Of a stretch of DNA of 64,000 nt, positions 46,805 through 55,479 are shown piece after piece. Under the pieces are notes generated by a model. That model was given only the letters and a program-made list of their open reading frames with translations, was not told the origin of the DNA and did not search any database. The position numbers were made by a program, and so were the translations under genes. The first letter of the stretch is position 1. Each line of letters starts with the position of its first letter. Source of the DNA: Aeromonas jandaei (GTDB lineage Bacteria; Pseudomonadota; Gammaproteobacteria; Enterobacterales; Aeromonadaceae); NCBI RefSeq assembly GCF_037890695.1, contig NZ_CP149571.1, forward strand, positions 2,882,001 to 2,946,000, written 5' to 3'.

Positions 46805-47302
46805 TCAATCTGCGGCCACGACCGGCAGCCGCATGACGGTGGCCTCCCGGCTGAGGTGGGCCAGCAGACGGCGCACGTCGTCGAGGCGGATGATCAGGGT
46901 AGCGGTGTTGACCAGCGGATGGCACTGCACCTGTTCGGCCTGCCAGATGGCCTCATCCACCACCAGCTCAACCGCTTTTTCCCTGTCGCGCACTATGGCG
47001 AGCAGGGTGACCGAACCCGGGGTGAGGCCAAGCACGGCCTCGAGCCGCTCTGGCGAGCCAAAACTCAGCCGCTTGACGCCAAGGGCGGCAGCCAGCGCCT
47101 TGAGATCGACCCGGCTCTCCTCCGGTGCTACCACCAGAAACAGCCGCTCGCTTTTCGGGTCACGCAAAAAGAGATTCTTGCTCTTGGCGGCAGGCAGGTC
47201 GGGCAGCAGCCGGCTGGCCTCCTCGCAGGTGAAGACGGGGGCGTGATCGATGCGCTGATAGGGAATGGTCAGCTGATCCAGCAGAGAGTAAAGCGCCACC
47301 AT
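46805..47302 (-). CDS. YbaK-domain aminoacyl-tRNA deacylase (ProXp-ala/PrdX-like)
   Basis: 165 residues, one editing-type domain. The conserved lysine sits in AAKSKNLFLRD, followed by GLTPGSVTLLAI and a CHPLVNTATLII segment, the pattern of the free-standing ProXp-ala family (PrdX). That family clears Ala-tRNA(Pro), protecting translation. It is upstream of, and directly joined to, the GNAT gene. The precise tRNA and amino acid cannot be told from sequence alone; YbaK and YeaK relatives act on other substrates. Confidence 0.82.
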   Translation of the reverse strand: MVALYSLLDQLTIPYQRIDHAPVFTCEEASRLLPDLPAAKSKNLFLRDPKSERLFLVVAPEESRVDLKALAAALGVKRLSFGSPERLEAVLGLTPGSVTLLAIVRDREKAVELVVDEAIWQAEQVQCHPLVNTATLIIRLDDVRRLLAHLSREATVMRLPVVAAD

Positions 47303-47460
47303 GGCCTCCTGATATCGGGTGAAAAGTGGAGTGTTGGATGAATCGCGTGGCGAATAAAGCCGCCACCGGCATTAGCGGCCACTCTGGCGAGCTTACCAGT
47401 TTGCGGCTCCTCTCGCAGCTTGGTTAGGCCATGGCGGCTGGCGTGGCAATTGCAGCAAAG

Positions 47461-47480
47461 CACTGTATGAACGTACAATA
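47461..47480 (+). promoter_or_regulatory. LexA-box-like site upstream of polB
   Basis: CACTGTATGAACGTACAATA agrees with 14 of 20 positions of TACTGTATATATATACAGTA and keeps CTGT-N8-ACA. It ends 32 bp before the chosen polB start. E. coli polB (dinA) is a LexA target, so position and gene agree. Confidence 0.65.
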
Positions 47481-47512
47481 CTCCCATCTCCATGTTGATT
47501 CCGATGACTTGC

Positions 47513-49942
47513 ATGACTGACCAACCGTCCATCCCACCCGTTACTCCGCCACGCGACGGCTTTATTCTGACCCGTCACGGGCGGGATGTGCGCGGTCGTG
47601 GCGAGCAGCCGGAACGCACCGAGATCGTGATGTGGCTCTGGAGCGAGCAGGGACCGGTGCGGGTGGTAGTGCCGGGGCAGGAGCCGGTCTTCTTCCTGCC
47701 ACAGAGCCATATGGAAGAAGCCGCCGAGCTGTTCAAGGGGGCCGGGGTGAGCGGGCGGTTTCGCCGCCTGCCGATGCACACCTTCGACGGCCGCGCCGTG
47801 GTGGGCTGCTACTTTGCCACCTTGAGCGCCTTTCACCGCGCCATCGAGCTGCTGCTCATCCGCGGGCTGGAGCACTTCGAGGCGGATATCCGGCTGCCGG
47901 AGCGCTACCTGATGGAGCGTTTCATTACCGCCGGCGTGCGCTTCGAGGGGCGTACCCTCAAGAAAGGGGGCAAGCACGGCTACTGGGAGGTGAACGAGGC
48001 GCGCTGCGCACCGCAGGCGGTGACGCCGACCCTCTCCTGGGTGTCGCTGGACGTGGAGTGTGCCATGGATGGGGCGCTCTTCTCGGTGGGGCTCTACAGC
48101 GAAGAGGATGCGCGGGTCATCATGATCGGTACGCCGGAGGCCGACGCCGACAGCTGGGGTACCCAGGTCGAATGGGTGGCGGACGAGAGCGCCCTGCTGA
48201 GTGCGCTGGAGCGCTGGTTTGTGCGGCAAGACCCCGATCTGGTCATCGGCTGGAACGTGGTCAACTTCGACTTTCGCCTGCTGCTGCGCCGCGCCGAGCT
48301 CAACAAGCGGCGGTTGCGGCTGGGGCGCGGCCACGAGCTCTGTTTCTGGCGATCATCGCGCAACGACCCCCAGACTGGCAGCGTTATTATCCCCGGGCGC
48401 ATGGTGCTGGACGGCATCGACACCCTGAAAAGCGCCACCTGGCAGTTTCCGAGCTACAGCCTGGATGCGGTGGCGAGCGAACTGCTTGGCCGTGGCAAGG
48501 ATATCGAGGATGTGGCCAACCGGGGCGAGAAGATCACCGAGCTGTTTCACTCCGACAAGGAAGCGCTGGCCCGCTACAACCTGGAAGATTGCAAGCTGGT
48601 GTGGGAGATCTTCGACTATTGCCACCTCATCCCCTTTGCCATCGAGCGTGCCTCCCTCACCGGCCTTGAGCTGGACCGGGTAGGGGGCTCGGTGGCGGCG
48701 TTTACCAACCTCTACCTGCCGCGGCTGCATCGTGGCGGCTACGTGGCCCCCAATCTGCCGGCCGACGGCGGGCTGGCGAGCCCCGGCGGCTATGTGATGG
48801 ACTCCAAACCCGGCCTCTATCGCCACGTGCTGGTGCTCGATTTCAAGAGCCTCTATCCCAGCATCATCCGCACCTTCTGCATCGACCCCATGGGGCTCAT
48901 CGAGGGGCTGCAGCATCCAGACCAAGCCATTCCGGGCTTTCGCGGCGCCCTGTTCTCCCGCGAGCGGCACTTCCTGCCGGATCTCATCGCCACCCTGTGG
49001 GCGGCGCGGGATCGGGCCAAGGCCGCCAGCAACAAGGCGCTCTCCCAGGCCATCAAGATCATCATGAACTCCTTCTACGGGGTATTGGGCTCGGGGGGCT
49101 GCCGCTTCTACGACCCGAGGCTTGCTTCCTCCATTACCTTGCGCGGTCACGGCATCATGCAGCAGACCCGGGAGTGGATCGAAGGGGAGGGCTTCGAGGT
49201 GATCTATGGCGACACCGACTCCACCTTCGTGCACCTTGGCAAGGAGACCAGTCCCGCACAGGCGGACGAGATTGGCCGGCGGCTGGCAAAGATGATCAAC
49301 GACAACTGGGCTGCGCTGATCAAGCGCGAGTTCAACCTGCCGAGCTATCTGGAGATCCAGTACGAGACCCACTATCGCCGCTTCCTGATGCCCACCATCC
49401 GCGGGCTGGAGAAGGGGAGCAAGAAGCGCTACGCGGGGCTGGTGGCTGGCAAGGAGGCGGGGGCAGAGGAGCAACTGGTGTTCAAGGGGCTCGAATCGGT
49501 GCGCACCGACTGGACGCCCCTTGCCAAGGCGTTTCAGACCCGCCTCTACGAAATGGTGTTTCACGACCAGGATCCCGGCAGCTATGTGCGCACCATGGTG
49601 GACGAGACCCGGGCCGGCCAGCACGACGAGCTGTTGGTTTATCGCAAGCGGCTGCGCCAAAAACTCGAGGAGTATCAGAAGAATGTGCCACCCCATGTGC
49701 GGGCGGCGCGCCTGGCGGACGAGGAGAACCTGCGCCGCGGCCTGCCCCAGCGCTACCAGCATCGGGGCTCCATCGCCTATCTGATGACCCTTAATGGCCC
49801 AGAACCGCTGGAGTACCGGCGCACCCCCATCGATTACGAACACTATATCGACAAGCAGCTCAAACCCATTGCCGATGCGATCCTCCCCTTTGTCGGCGAG
49901 TCGTTCGAGCGGATCTGCGGCCAGCAGCTCGATCTTTTTTAG
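47513..49942 (+). CDS. polB: DNA polymerase II (family B)
   Basis: 809 residues from the ATG of MTDQPSIPP, close to the E. coli start; ATGs at 47492 and 47504 are in frame too but would sit on the LexA box edge. The 3'-5' exonuclease motif I is intact (SLDVECA, D180 and E182), as is the ExoII-type VIGWNVVNFDF. Polymerase motifs are DFKSLYPSIIRTF and YGDTDST. Pol II serves translesion synthesis and replication restart under SOS induction. The gene is followed 87 bp later by dinI. Confidence 0.95.
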   Translation: MTDQPSIPPVTPPRDGFILTRHGRDVRGRGEQPERTEIVMWLWSEQGPVRVVVPGQEPVFFLPQSHMEEAAELFKGAGVSGRFRRLPMHTFDGRAVVGCYFATLSAFHRAIELLLIRGLEHFEADIRLPERYLMERFITAGVRFEGRTLKKGGKHGYWEVNEARCAPQAVTPTLSWVSLDVECAMDGALFSVGLYSEEDARVIMIGTPEADADSWGTQVEWVADESALLSALERWFVRQDPDLVIGWNVVNFDFRLLLRRAELNKRRLRLGRGHELCFWRSSRNDPQTGSVIIPGRMVLDGIDTLKSATWQFPSYSLDAVASELLGRGKDIEDVANRGEKITELFHSDKEALARYNLEDCKLVWEIFDYCHLIPFAIERASLTGLELDRVGGSVAAFTNLYLPRLHRGGYVAPNLPADGGLASPGGYVMDSKPGLYRHVLVLDFKSLYPSIIRTFCIDPMGLIEGLQHPDQAIPGFRGALFSRERHFLPDLIATLWAARDRAKAASNKALSQAIKIIMNSFYGVLGSGGCRFYDPRLASSITLRGHGIMQQTREWIEGEGFEVIYGDTDSTFVHLGKETSPAQADEIGRRLAKMINDNWAALIKREFNLPSYLEIQYETHYRRFLMPTIRGLEKGSKKRYAGLVAGKEAGAEEQLVFKGLESVRTDWTPLAKAFQTRLYEMVFHDQDPGSYVRTMVDETRAGQHDELLVYRKRLRQKLEEYQKNVPPHVRAARLADEENLRRGLPQRYQHRGSIAYLMTLNGPEPLEYRRTPIDYEHYIDKQLKPIADAILPFVGESFERICGQQLDLF

Positions 49943-49987
49943 GGGTCATTTGCCTCTTTCTCTGTTGGGTACTTTACTTTTCAAAAA

Positions 49988-50007
49988 TACTGTATAAAAA
50001 TACAGTT
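49988..50007 (+). promoter_or_regulatory. LexA box upstream of dinI
   Basis: TACTGTATAAAAATACAGTT keeps the perfect CTGT-N8-ACAG core and agrees with about 17 of 20 consensus positions. It ends 22 bp before the dinI start and probably overlaps its promoter. It is stronger than the box before polB. Confidence 0.88.
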
Positions 50008-50029
50008 ATTCATCATGGAGAAGTATCCT

Positions 50030-50281
50030 ATGCGTCTGGAAATCATCATCGACAAAAAACATCAGATCCCGACCTCCACCATGGAAGCGCTGCGCCAGGA
50101 GCTGCTCAAGCAGCTGGGCGAGAAGTTCCCCGATCTCCATGTCCGCGTCGCCCCGGGCAGCAGCATGTCCCTGACTGTCAGCCGCGCCAGCAAGGAGGAC
50201 AAGGAGCTTGCTGAGGCTATGGTGCAGGAGGTGTGGGAAAACGCAGACAGCTGGATGCCGGAAGAGAGTCTGGCTTCCTAA
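50030..50281 (+). CDS. dinI: DinI-family SOS protein
   Basis: 83 residues from MRLEIIIDK; GGAG lies nine bases before the ATG. The pattern of E. coli DinI (81 residues) is kept: a first strand, the PTSTMEALRQEL helix, a second strand with VRVAPGSSMSLTVS, and an acidic C-terminal helix ending WENADSWMPEE. DinI stabilises RecA filaments and slows UmuD cleavage, tuning the SOS response. It lies directly behind polB and has its own LexA box. Confidence 0.92.
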   Translation: MRLEIIIDKKHQIPTSTMEALRQELLKQLGEKFPDLHVRVAPGSSMSLTVSRASKEDKELAEAMVQEVWENADSWMPEESLAS

Positions 50282-50310
50282 AGAGGCTTGCCACTGGTGG
50301 ATTTGACAGC

Positions 50311-50338
50311 AAAAACGCAGCCCATAGGCTGCGTTTTT
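50311..50338. terminator. Bidirectional terminator between dinI and the DUF2927-like gene
   Basis: Twelve-base stem AAAAACGCAGCC / GGCTGCGTTTTT with a CATA loop, then GTTTTG, between convergent genes. Confidence 0.92.
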
Positions 50339-50408
50339 GTTTTGGTGCCGGACGAAGGGCGAGCCGAAGCGGATGCTTCCCGAGTTGATGCTTGACGCGG
50401 GCTGAAAC

Positions 50409-51269
50409 TCAGAGCCCGGCCCAGCTTTTGAGGCTCTGTTGCTGAACGCGGCGGTCTGCCTCGCTGATCTCGCCTTTGGCGCGCAGATCCTTGATGGCAA
50501 GCGGCAGGGCCGCCCGAACCTCGTCGCTGCTCATCCCCGCCTTGAGGGCAGGGTGGTAGGCGAGCTTGAGCAGCACATAGTCGAGACCGGTCAGAAAGCT
50601 GTCGATGCTGTTGTCATTGAAGATGGAGGGAAACACCTTGTCCGAGTCGTTGGGCAGCCCCATCACCTGGGTAAACTCCTCCACTACGCAGTCGAGAAAG
50701 CGCCCCTTGGCACGGCTGTAGTCCACCGGAATGATGATGGTGGCACTGCTGATCTCGTGCTGCTTGTTGGTCGCGAAGTGGCCAATGCAGAGCCCCTCCT
50801 TTAGCGCGGCATTGACCGAAGGTGCGTTGCCCATGGTGCGCTTGGCCCAACCCTTCATCCGCTGGTAGTCGGTCATGATGAGGGTGAGGTTGGGTTTGCT
50901 GGTCACCATGCTGATAGGGTGGCCGGTGATGCGGGCGAGGTGGGCGGCTTGTACCTTGACCACCTCCGCCTGCAGCGGCTTGTCCCCCGACTCGTTGATG
51001 AGCTGCAAGCGCACCGGTTGCTGCCAGCGGGTGAAGCGCGGGTGAGCGGTTTCGTGATACTCCCGCTCCATGGCGATGGCCATAAAACTCTCGGTGAGAT
51101 AGCTGTCGCTCTGCCAGCGCTCTGCTCCTTGTGAGAAGAAAGAGCAGAGTGTGAGCAGGGCCAGCAGCCCGTGTGACATGCCTCGGGGACGGGCTGCGCG
51201 GCACACATTGGCAATGACCACATTGGCAATAACGTGCGGGGCGCTAAAGGGGATAGCGGCAAATGACAT
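50409..51269 (-). CDS. Exported DUF2927-like protein
   Basis: 286 residues. AAGGAGGA lies five bases before the ATG at 51269, so this start is favoured over the inner ATG at 51179. The result is an unusually long N-region (about 30 residues) ahead of the hydrophobic signal core SHGLLALLTLCSFFSQGA. The C-terminal half resembles DUF2927: CVVEEFTQVMGLPNDSD, a PSIFNDNS segment and LTGLDYVLLKLAYHP. The DUF2927 glutamate-phenylalanine-x-x pattern hints at a degenerate metallopeptidase-like helix, but no function is established. It starts 26 bp after ygjP ends and is probably in its operon. Confidence 0.7.
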   Translation of the reverse strand: MSFAAIPFSAPHVIANVVIANVCRAARPRGMSHGLLALLTLCSFFSQGAERWQSDSYLTESFMAIAMEREYHETAHPRFTRWQQPVRLQLINESGDKPLQAEVVKVQAAHLARITGHPISMVTSKPNLTLIMTDYQRMKGWAKRTMGNAPSVNAALKEGLCIGHFATNKQHEISSATIIIPVDYSRAKGRFLDCVVEEFTQVMGLPNDSDKVFPSIFNDNSIDSFLTGLDYVLLKLAYHPALKAGMSSDEVRAALPLAIKDLRAKGEISEADRRVQQQSLKSWAGL

Positions 51270-51295
51270 GTTTCCTCCTTGAAACCACCGTCAAC

Positions 51296-51799
51296 CTAGC
51301 GATTGGCCTTGTCGATATCGCGCCAGGTGAGCCATAGCCTCAGATCAAACTCCAGTTGATGATAGTCGGGCTCCATATACTGGCAGAGCTGGTAGAAGCT
51401 CTTGTTGTGATCCTTCTCTTTGATATGGGCCAGCTCATGCGCGACGATCATCTTGAGAAAGGGGGCGGGTGCCTCCTTGAACAGGGCGGCGATGCGGATC
51501 TCGTTCTTGGCCTTGAGCTTGTTGCCCTGTACCCGGCTGATGTAGGTGTGCAGGCCGAGGGCGTCCTTGATGACGTTGATCTTGCCGTCAAACACCACCT
51601 TTGACAGGGGGGCCGAGCTTTTGAGGTAGCGGTTTTTCAGCTCCATGGTGTAGGCGAGCAGCGCCTTGTCACTCTGGATCTGATGGCTATCTGGATAGCG
51701 CTTGGCCAGCATGTCGCCAAGTTTGCCTGCCGCGATCAGCTGTTGCACCTGTGCCTTGAGCGCTTCGGGATAGCCCCCGAGATAGGTCAGTTCCGCCAT
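51296..51799 (-). CDS. ygjP: YgjP-like zinc metallopeptidase-fold protein
   Basis: 167 residues, the same length as E. coli YgjP as I recall it. The zinc motif HELAH is at 121-125, followed by KEKDHNKSFYQLCQYMEPDY, typical of the DUF45/WLM group. The LGLHTYISRVQGNKLKAKNE core is also diagnostic. An upstream GTG at 51808 is a possible start, but the ATG fits the family better. The biochemical role is not settled. It is co-directional with, and 26 bp ahead of, the exported DUF2927-like gene. Confidence 0.85.
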   Translation of the reverse strand: MAELTYLGGYPEALKAQVQQLIAAGKLGDMLAKRYPDSHQIQSDKALLAYTMELKNRYLKSSAPLSKVVFDGKINVIKDALGLHTYISRVQGNKLKAKNEIRIAALFKEAPAPFLKMIVAHELAHIKEKDHNKSFYQLCQYMEPDYHQLEFDLRLWLTWRDIDKANR

Positions 51800-51883
51800 G
51801 TCTGTCACCCGTTACATCCAAAAGTGGGCCATTGTAGTCATCGCGGGCCTGCTTGCCTACCGGTGAGGAGTGAGGGGATGGAA

Positions 51884-51909
51884 AAAGGGCGGCCAAATGG
51901 CCGCCCTTT
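51884..51909 (-). terminator. Terminator after the frameshifted glycosyltransferase gene
   Basis: Eleven-base stem AAAGGGCGGCC / GGCCGCCCTTT with an AAAT loop. On the minus strand a T-run follows (CCCTTTTTCC). Confidence 0.85.
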
Positions 51910-51924
51910 GCGTCTCTGCGCTGG

Positions 51925-53569
51925 TTAGCGGCGACGATAGAGACCCGGATCCACCTCTTCATAGTGGCTGGTCAGGTATTGATAGAAGGCGAGATGGGAG
52001 GGCGAACTCGGCTTTTTCAGCTCCTCGCTGACCCGCTCCGGCTTGGCGATGATGAACTTGGGGTTCTGGCGCTGGATGTCCGCCAGCACGCGAGCCCGCA
52101 CGTCATAGGGCGGGTTGACGTTGGCAAAGAAGAGATAGGCAGAGGCCGGCTGACGATCGGCCCAGAGATAATATTGCGGCTGGATACCATCGACCCAGAT
52201 CTTGTCGCTTGGGCTGGTCTCGGCCTTGATGCGATCGACCCGTACCTGCGCCGCCGGGTTGAAGGGGCGACCCTTGATCGTTCCTTCCCAAGCGTTGTTG
52301 ATCATCAGCAGCAGCATGGCCAGGGTGGCGAGCCAGGGGGTGGCGCTGCGCACATCCCAGGCGCGCCACAGGGGCACCAGAATGAGTACCGGCAGGGCCC
52401 ACAGCAGACTGGTGCCGAGCACCTCGTTAACCCGCTCGAGGGACCACTCCTTGGTGCTCCAGCCGAAGACCAGCTGCTGGGCCAGCAGCCAGCTGGCAGT
52501 CAGCACCACCAGCGAGATGCAGAGCAGGCCGAGGGCATCGGCCTTCTGCTCGCTGCGATCAAGCAGTACCGCCAGCGGCAGCAGAGCCAGCTGCAGATAG
52601 AGCACATCGTAGTGATCAAACACATGGCCGGAGACCGAGTTGGCGATCAGGGTAAACAGCACGCCAAAGAGGGTTGCCAGCAGGGCGGGCAGATACCACT
52701 CCTGACGGCGGCTCAGCATCAGCAGGATGAAGGGGGGCAGCAGCATCACCAGACCGGTGCGCAGCAAGCCGACGGCACCCACCATGGGGGAGAAGCCGTT
52801 GCCGTAGCTCCCCTCGAAGAAGATGTCGAAGGCGTAGTATTTGAAGGCCGCCAGCAGATCGTGCTGCTGGAAGTAGCCGTAGAGGGGGCCGCCAATCAGC
52901 GCCAGACCGAGCAGGCTGGAGACAAGCAGCAGGATGGCGTCACGCCACTTCTCGTGCAGGCACCAGTGGCAGAACAGCACCAGATACCAGGCACCCCAGA
53001 AGGCGCCGTTGTTGGTGCGCATCCAGGCGACGATGGCAAAGGTGAGGGCCGCCACCAGCGCCGGCCACCAGCGAAATCCCTTGTCCAGCAACAGGGTAAT
53101 GAAGGCCCACTGGGCGATGAGGGCGAGGTGGAAGGTGCCAGTCCTCGGTCATGTTGCCGTAGTAGTAACGGGTACCGTAGAGGGCCAGCAGTGCCAACAT
53201 GGCGCCAAGGCGCGCCCTGACCGAGAGGCCAAGCTGGGAGAACGCCTGCCAGCTGGCCATCAGCCCGAGCCAGCAGAGCACCCACTCCAGTGCCCAGATC
53301 CCGACAAATCCCCCCAGACCATACCCCAGCGCATCGAGGGCGAAGATCATCGGCCCCTTGATATCGATCATGTCGCGATAGAGCACCCCCCCTTCACTCC
53401 ACATTTTGCCCATAACGGCAAAGAGCGAGGCGTCAAACCCCGGCGCCATGGCATGAACGAGCGGGTTGCGCAGGCAGAAGAGCAGCGCCAGCAACGCGGT
53501 CAGCAAGATGGCTGTGGGTTTGATGGCCGGATTGACGCGGGGGGGAGTGAAACGGATGGAGTGATTCAT
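51925..53569 (-). pseudogene. Membrane glycosyltransferase (GT39/ArnT-like), frameshifted
   Basis: Two frames together form one protein of about 547 residues. The N-terminal part, from the ATG at 53569, has one membrane helix and the family segment FDASLFAVMGKMW, then LYRDMIDIKGPM. It ends sense-like at TEDW near 53145. The reading then continues in the next frame as FHLALIAQWAFITLL and about 400 residues with many membrane helices. A one-base insertion (or two-base loss) around 53131-53145 explains it; the downstream frame has a stop just before the junction, so no single frame spans both. The acceptor sugar or lipid is unknown. It may be a real mutation or a sequencing error. Confidence 0.75.
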
Positions 53570-53743
53570 GAAGTAGCCTGTTCCTGCAGCTGGTCTTGAA
53601 AGCGGGCCTATCTTGCCGAGCCCGCGCGGATGATGCAATGGTACAGGCCCATCCGGGGCAAATATTGTCGAAAAAGAGCGGTTTCAGAGACGAAAAGTGC
53701 CTATCTGCCCGATATGGATGCAGACAGGCACATCGAGGGGCCT

Positions 53744-55390
53744 TTACGGCAGGTACTCGACTCGCGGTGGCATGGCCCGCAGCTCCGGCTGATGGCGGGC
53801 CCAGCGGATAAAGGCATCGGCTAGCGTGATGCCAAGCTCCTGATTGTGCTGGGTCAGGGTACGAGTCAGCGCAGTGTAGCCCTCCTTGCCGGAGGCGGTG
53901 TAGGCGCTCGATACCCCGCGATAGACCTGGTCGGACGCCACCGGTTGCCAGCAGTCTGGTTCAGGCTCCCACTCCAGATGGGTAATACGCTGACCTTTGG
54001 GCCGATCGGCCTGGTAGGTGAAGCGCACCCCGGCGGTGTAGGGGAAGCTGCCGTTGCCATTGCCGACCACGCCATTATTGGTGGCGTTGTCGATGGCATT
54101 CTCCAGCGCTTCCGCCAACTCGTGGCCGTGTACCCGATAGAGGGTGAGGGGAATGGCAAAGGGGAGCAGGCGACCGGCGATATCGGCCTCGCTCAAGGGG
54201 CCCGGCTCCAGCGAGCAGCGCACGCCACCGGCGTTGTGCAGGGCAAAATCGACCTCGCCCACCTGTTCCCGGGCCGCCATCAGCATGGCATGGGCTACCA
54301 GCGGTGCGACATGGCTGCCGTGAGGCAGGTTGGCATCCGGCAGGCGCTGATGGGGGAGCGGGGTATCGAGTCTGGTGACGATGCGCTGGGTCATGGTCTC
54401 GATCTCCGGCCGGTAGCGTTTGGCCAGATGCTGCTCCAGCCTGGCATCCGGCTCGCAGAAAGTGAGTCCGGCTGGCGGGGGGGAGCCGAACGGCCAGGGT
54501 TGCCAGGGGAGCCACTCCAGCTGGCCGTGGCTATCTGCCACGCGGCCAGCTTCATCGAAGGTGAGCTCGCAGACGCCAAGGCAGAGGGCACTGTGGCCCG
54601 CATGCATGATGGCTACGCCATTGTGCATCAGGGGATAATCCCCTTCGCTTGGCAGGCCCAGCGGCGCGAGATCCCCCAGCAGGCTGTGGGTATGACCGCC
54701 AACAATGAGACTGAGCTCGGGGAAGCGTTCGGCCAGCAGCTTGTCCTGATCCAGCCCGAGGTGGCTCAGCAGCACGATATGGTGGATCCCTTCGCCCTTT
54801 ATCTCGCGAATTACCCGGGTCAGGGTCTCGTTCACCCCGTGGAAGCGGGTGTGCGGATCCGGATTGGCGATGGCCGCCATCTGGGCCAGCGTGATCCCGA
54901 GCAGGGCAAAGGGGACGCCATCGATGACCCGGCGATGCCAGGGCTGATGGGCGTCGTAGAGGTGGGGAATATCCCACAGGCGAAGAGGCGTATCGGCCGG
55001 CTCCTGACTGTTGTCCAGATTGGCTGCGAGCACCGGAAAATCGAGCTGGCGCAGAAACTCCACCAACTGGCCATTACCCAGATCGAATTCATGGTTGCCG
55101 ATCACCATGGCATCGGGGGCCAGCATGGCGAGCAGGTCGGCGTTGGCCCGCCCCTTGAACCGGTTGAAATAGAGGGAGCCCTGAAAGGAGTCGCCGCCGT
55201 GCAGAATAAGGCAGCCGCGACCTGCTGCAACCGCTTGCGCGCGCAGTTGGGTCAGGCGGGTCAGGATCCGGGCATAACCGCCACACTGGGTGCGCCACTG
55301 GGACTCTCCGGCGGGGGTGAAGCTTATCGGCGCACCATCGAAATGGGAGTGGCAGTCACTGAAGTGGGCAAGTTGAACCGTAATACTCAT
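53744..55390 (-). CDS. 5'-nucleotidase/metallophosphatase family protein (UshA-like, no signal peptide)
   Basis: 548 residues from the ATG behind AAAGGAGGA. The dinuclear metal site of the N-terminal domain is intact: HFSDCHSHFD, LHGGDSFQGS, IGNHEFDLG, a histidine in LLSHLGLDQ and GGHTHSLL. The C-terminal nucleotide-binding domain has HNAGGVRCSL and an NGNGSFPYTAG loop. UshA is periplasmic, yet this protein opens directly with the first beta strand and lacks an export signal, so it is probably cytosolic. It lies 89 bp downstream of dcuC on the same strand. The substrate (nucleotide, sugar-nucleotide or other) is unknown. Confidence 0.85.
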   Translation of the reverse strand: MSITVQLAHFSDCHSHFDGAPISFTPAGESQWRTQCGGYARILTRLTQLRAQAVAAGRGCLILHGGDSFQGSLYFNRFKGRANADLLAMLAPDAMVIGNHEFDLGNGQLVEFLRQLDFPVLAANLDNSQEPADTPLRLWDIPHLYDAHQPWHRRVIDGVPFALLGITLAQMAAIANPDPHTRFHGVNETLTRVIREIKGEGIHHIVLLSHLGLDQDKLLAERFPELSLIVGGHTHSLLGDLAPLGLPSEGDYPLMHNGVAIMHAGHSALCLGVCELTFDEAGRVADSHGQLEWLPWQPWPFGSPPPAGLTFCEPDARLEQHLAKRYRPEIETMTQRIVTRLDTPLPHQRLPDANLPHGSHVAPLVAHAMLMAAREQVGEVDFALHNAGGVRCSLEPGPLSEADIAGRLLPFAIPLTLYRVHGHELAEALENAIDNATNNGVVGNGNGSFPYTAGVRFTYQADRPKGQRITHLEWEPEPDCWQPVASDQVYRGVSSAYTASGKEGYTALTRTLTQHNQELGITLADAFIRWARHQPELRAMPPRVEYLP

Positions 55391-55479
55391 CTCGGTCCTC
55401 CTTTGGGGAAAAAGAGCACAGAGTCTACTGCAAAGGGGGGGAGAGATACCAGCCCGGCGCAGACCGGGCTGGTCAGCGA

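Noticed and set aside
51964..53220. 418-residue plus-strand frame opposite the frameshifted glycosyltransferase
   Set aside because: Q/G/H-rich antisense shadow without domain features; the minus strand has clear membrane helices and family motifs.
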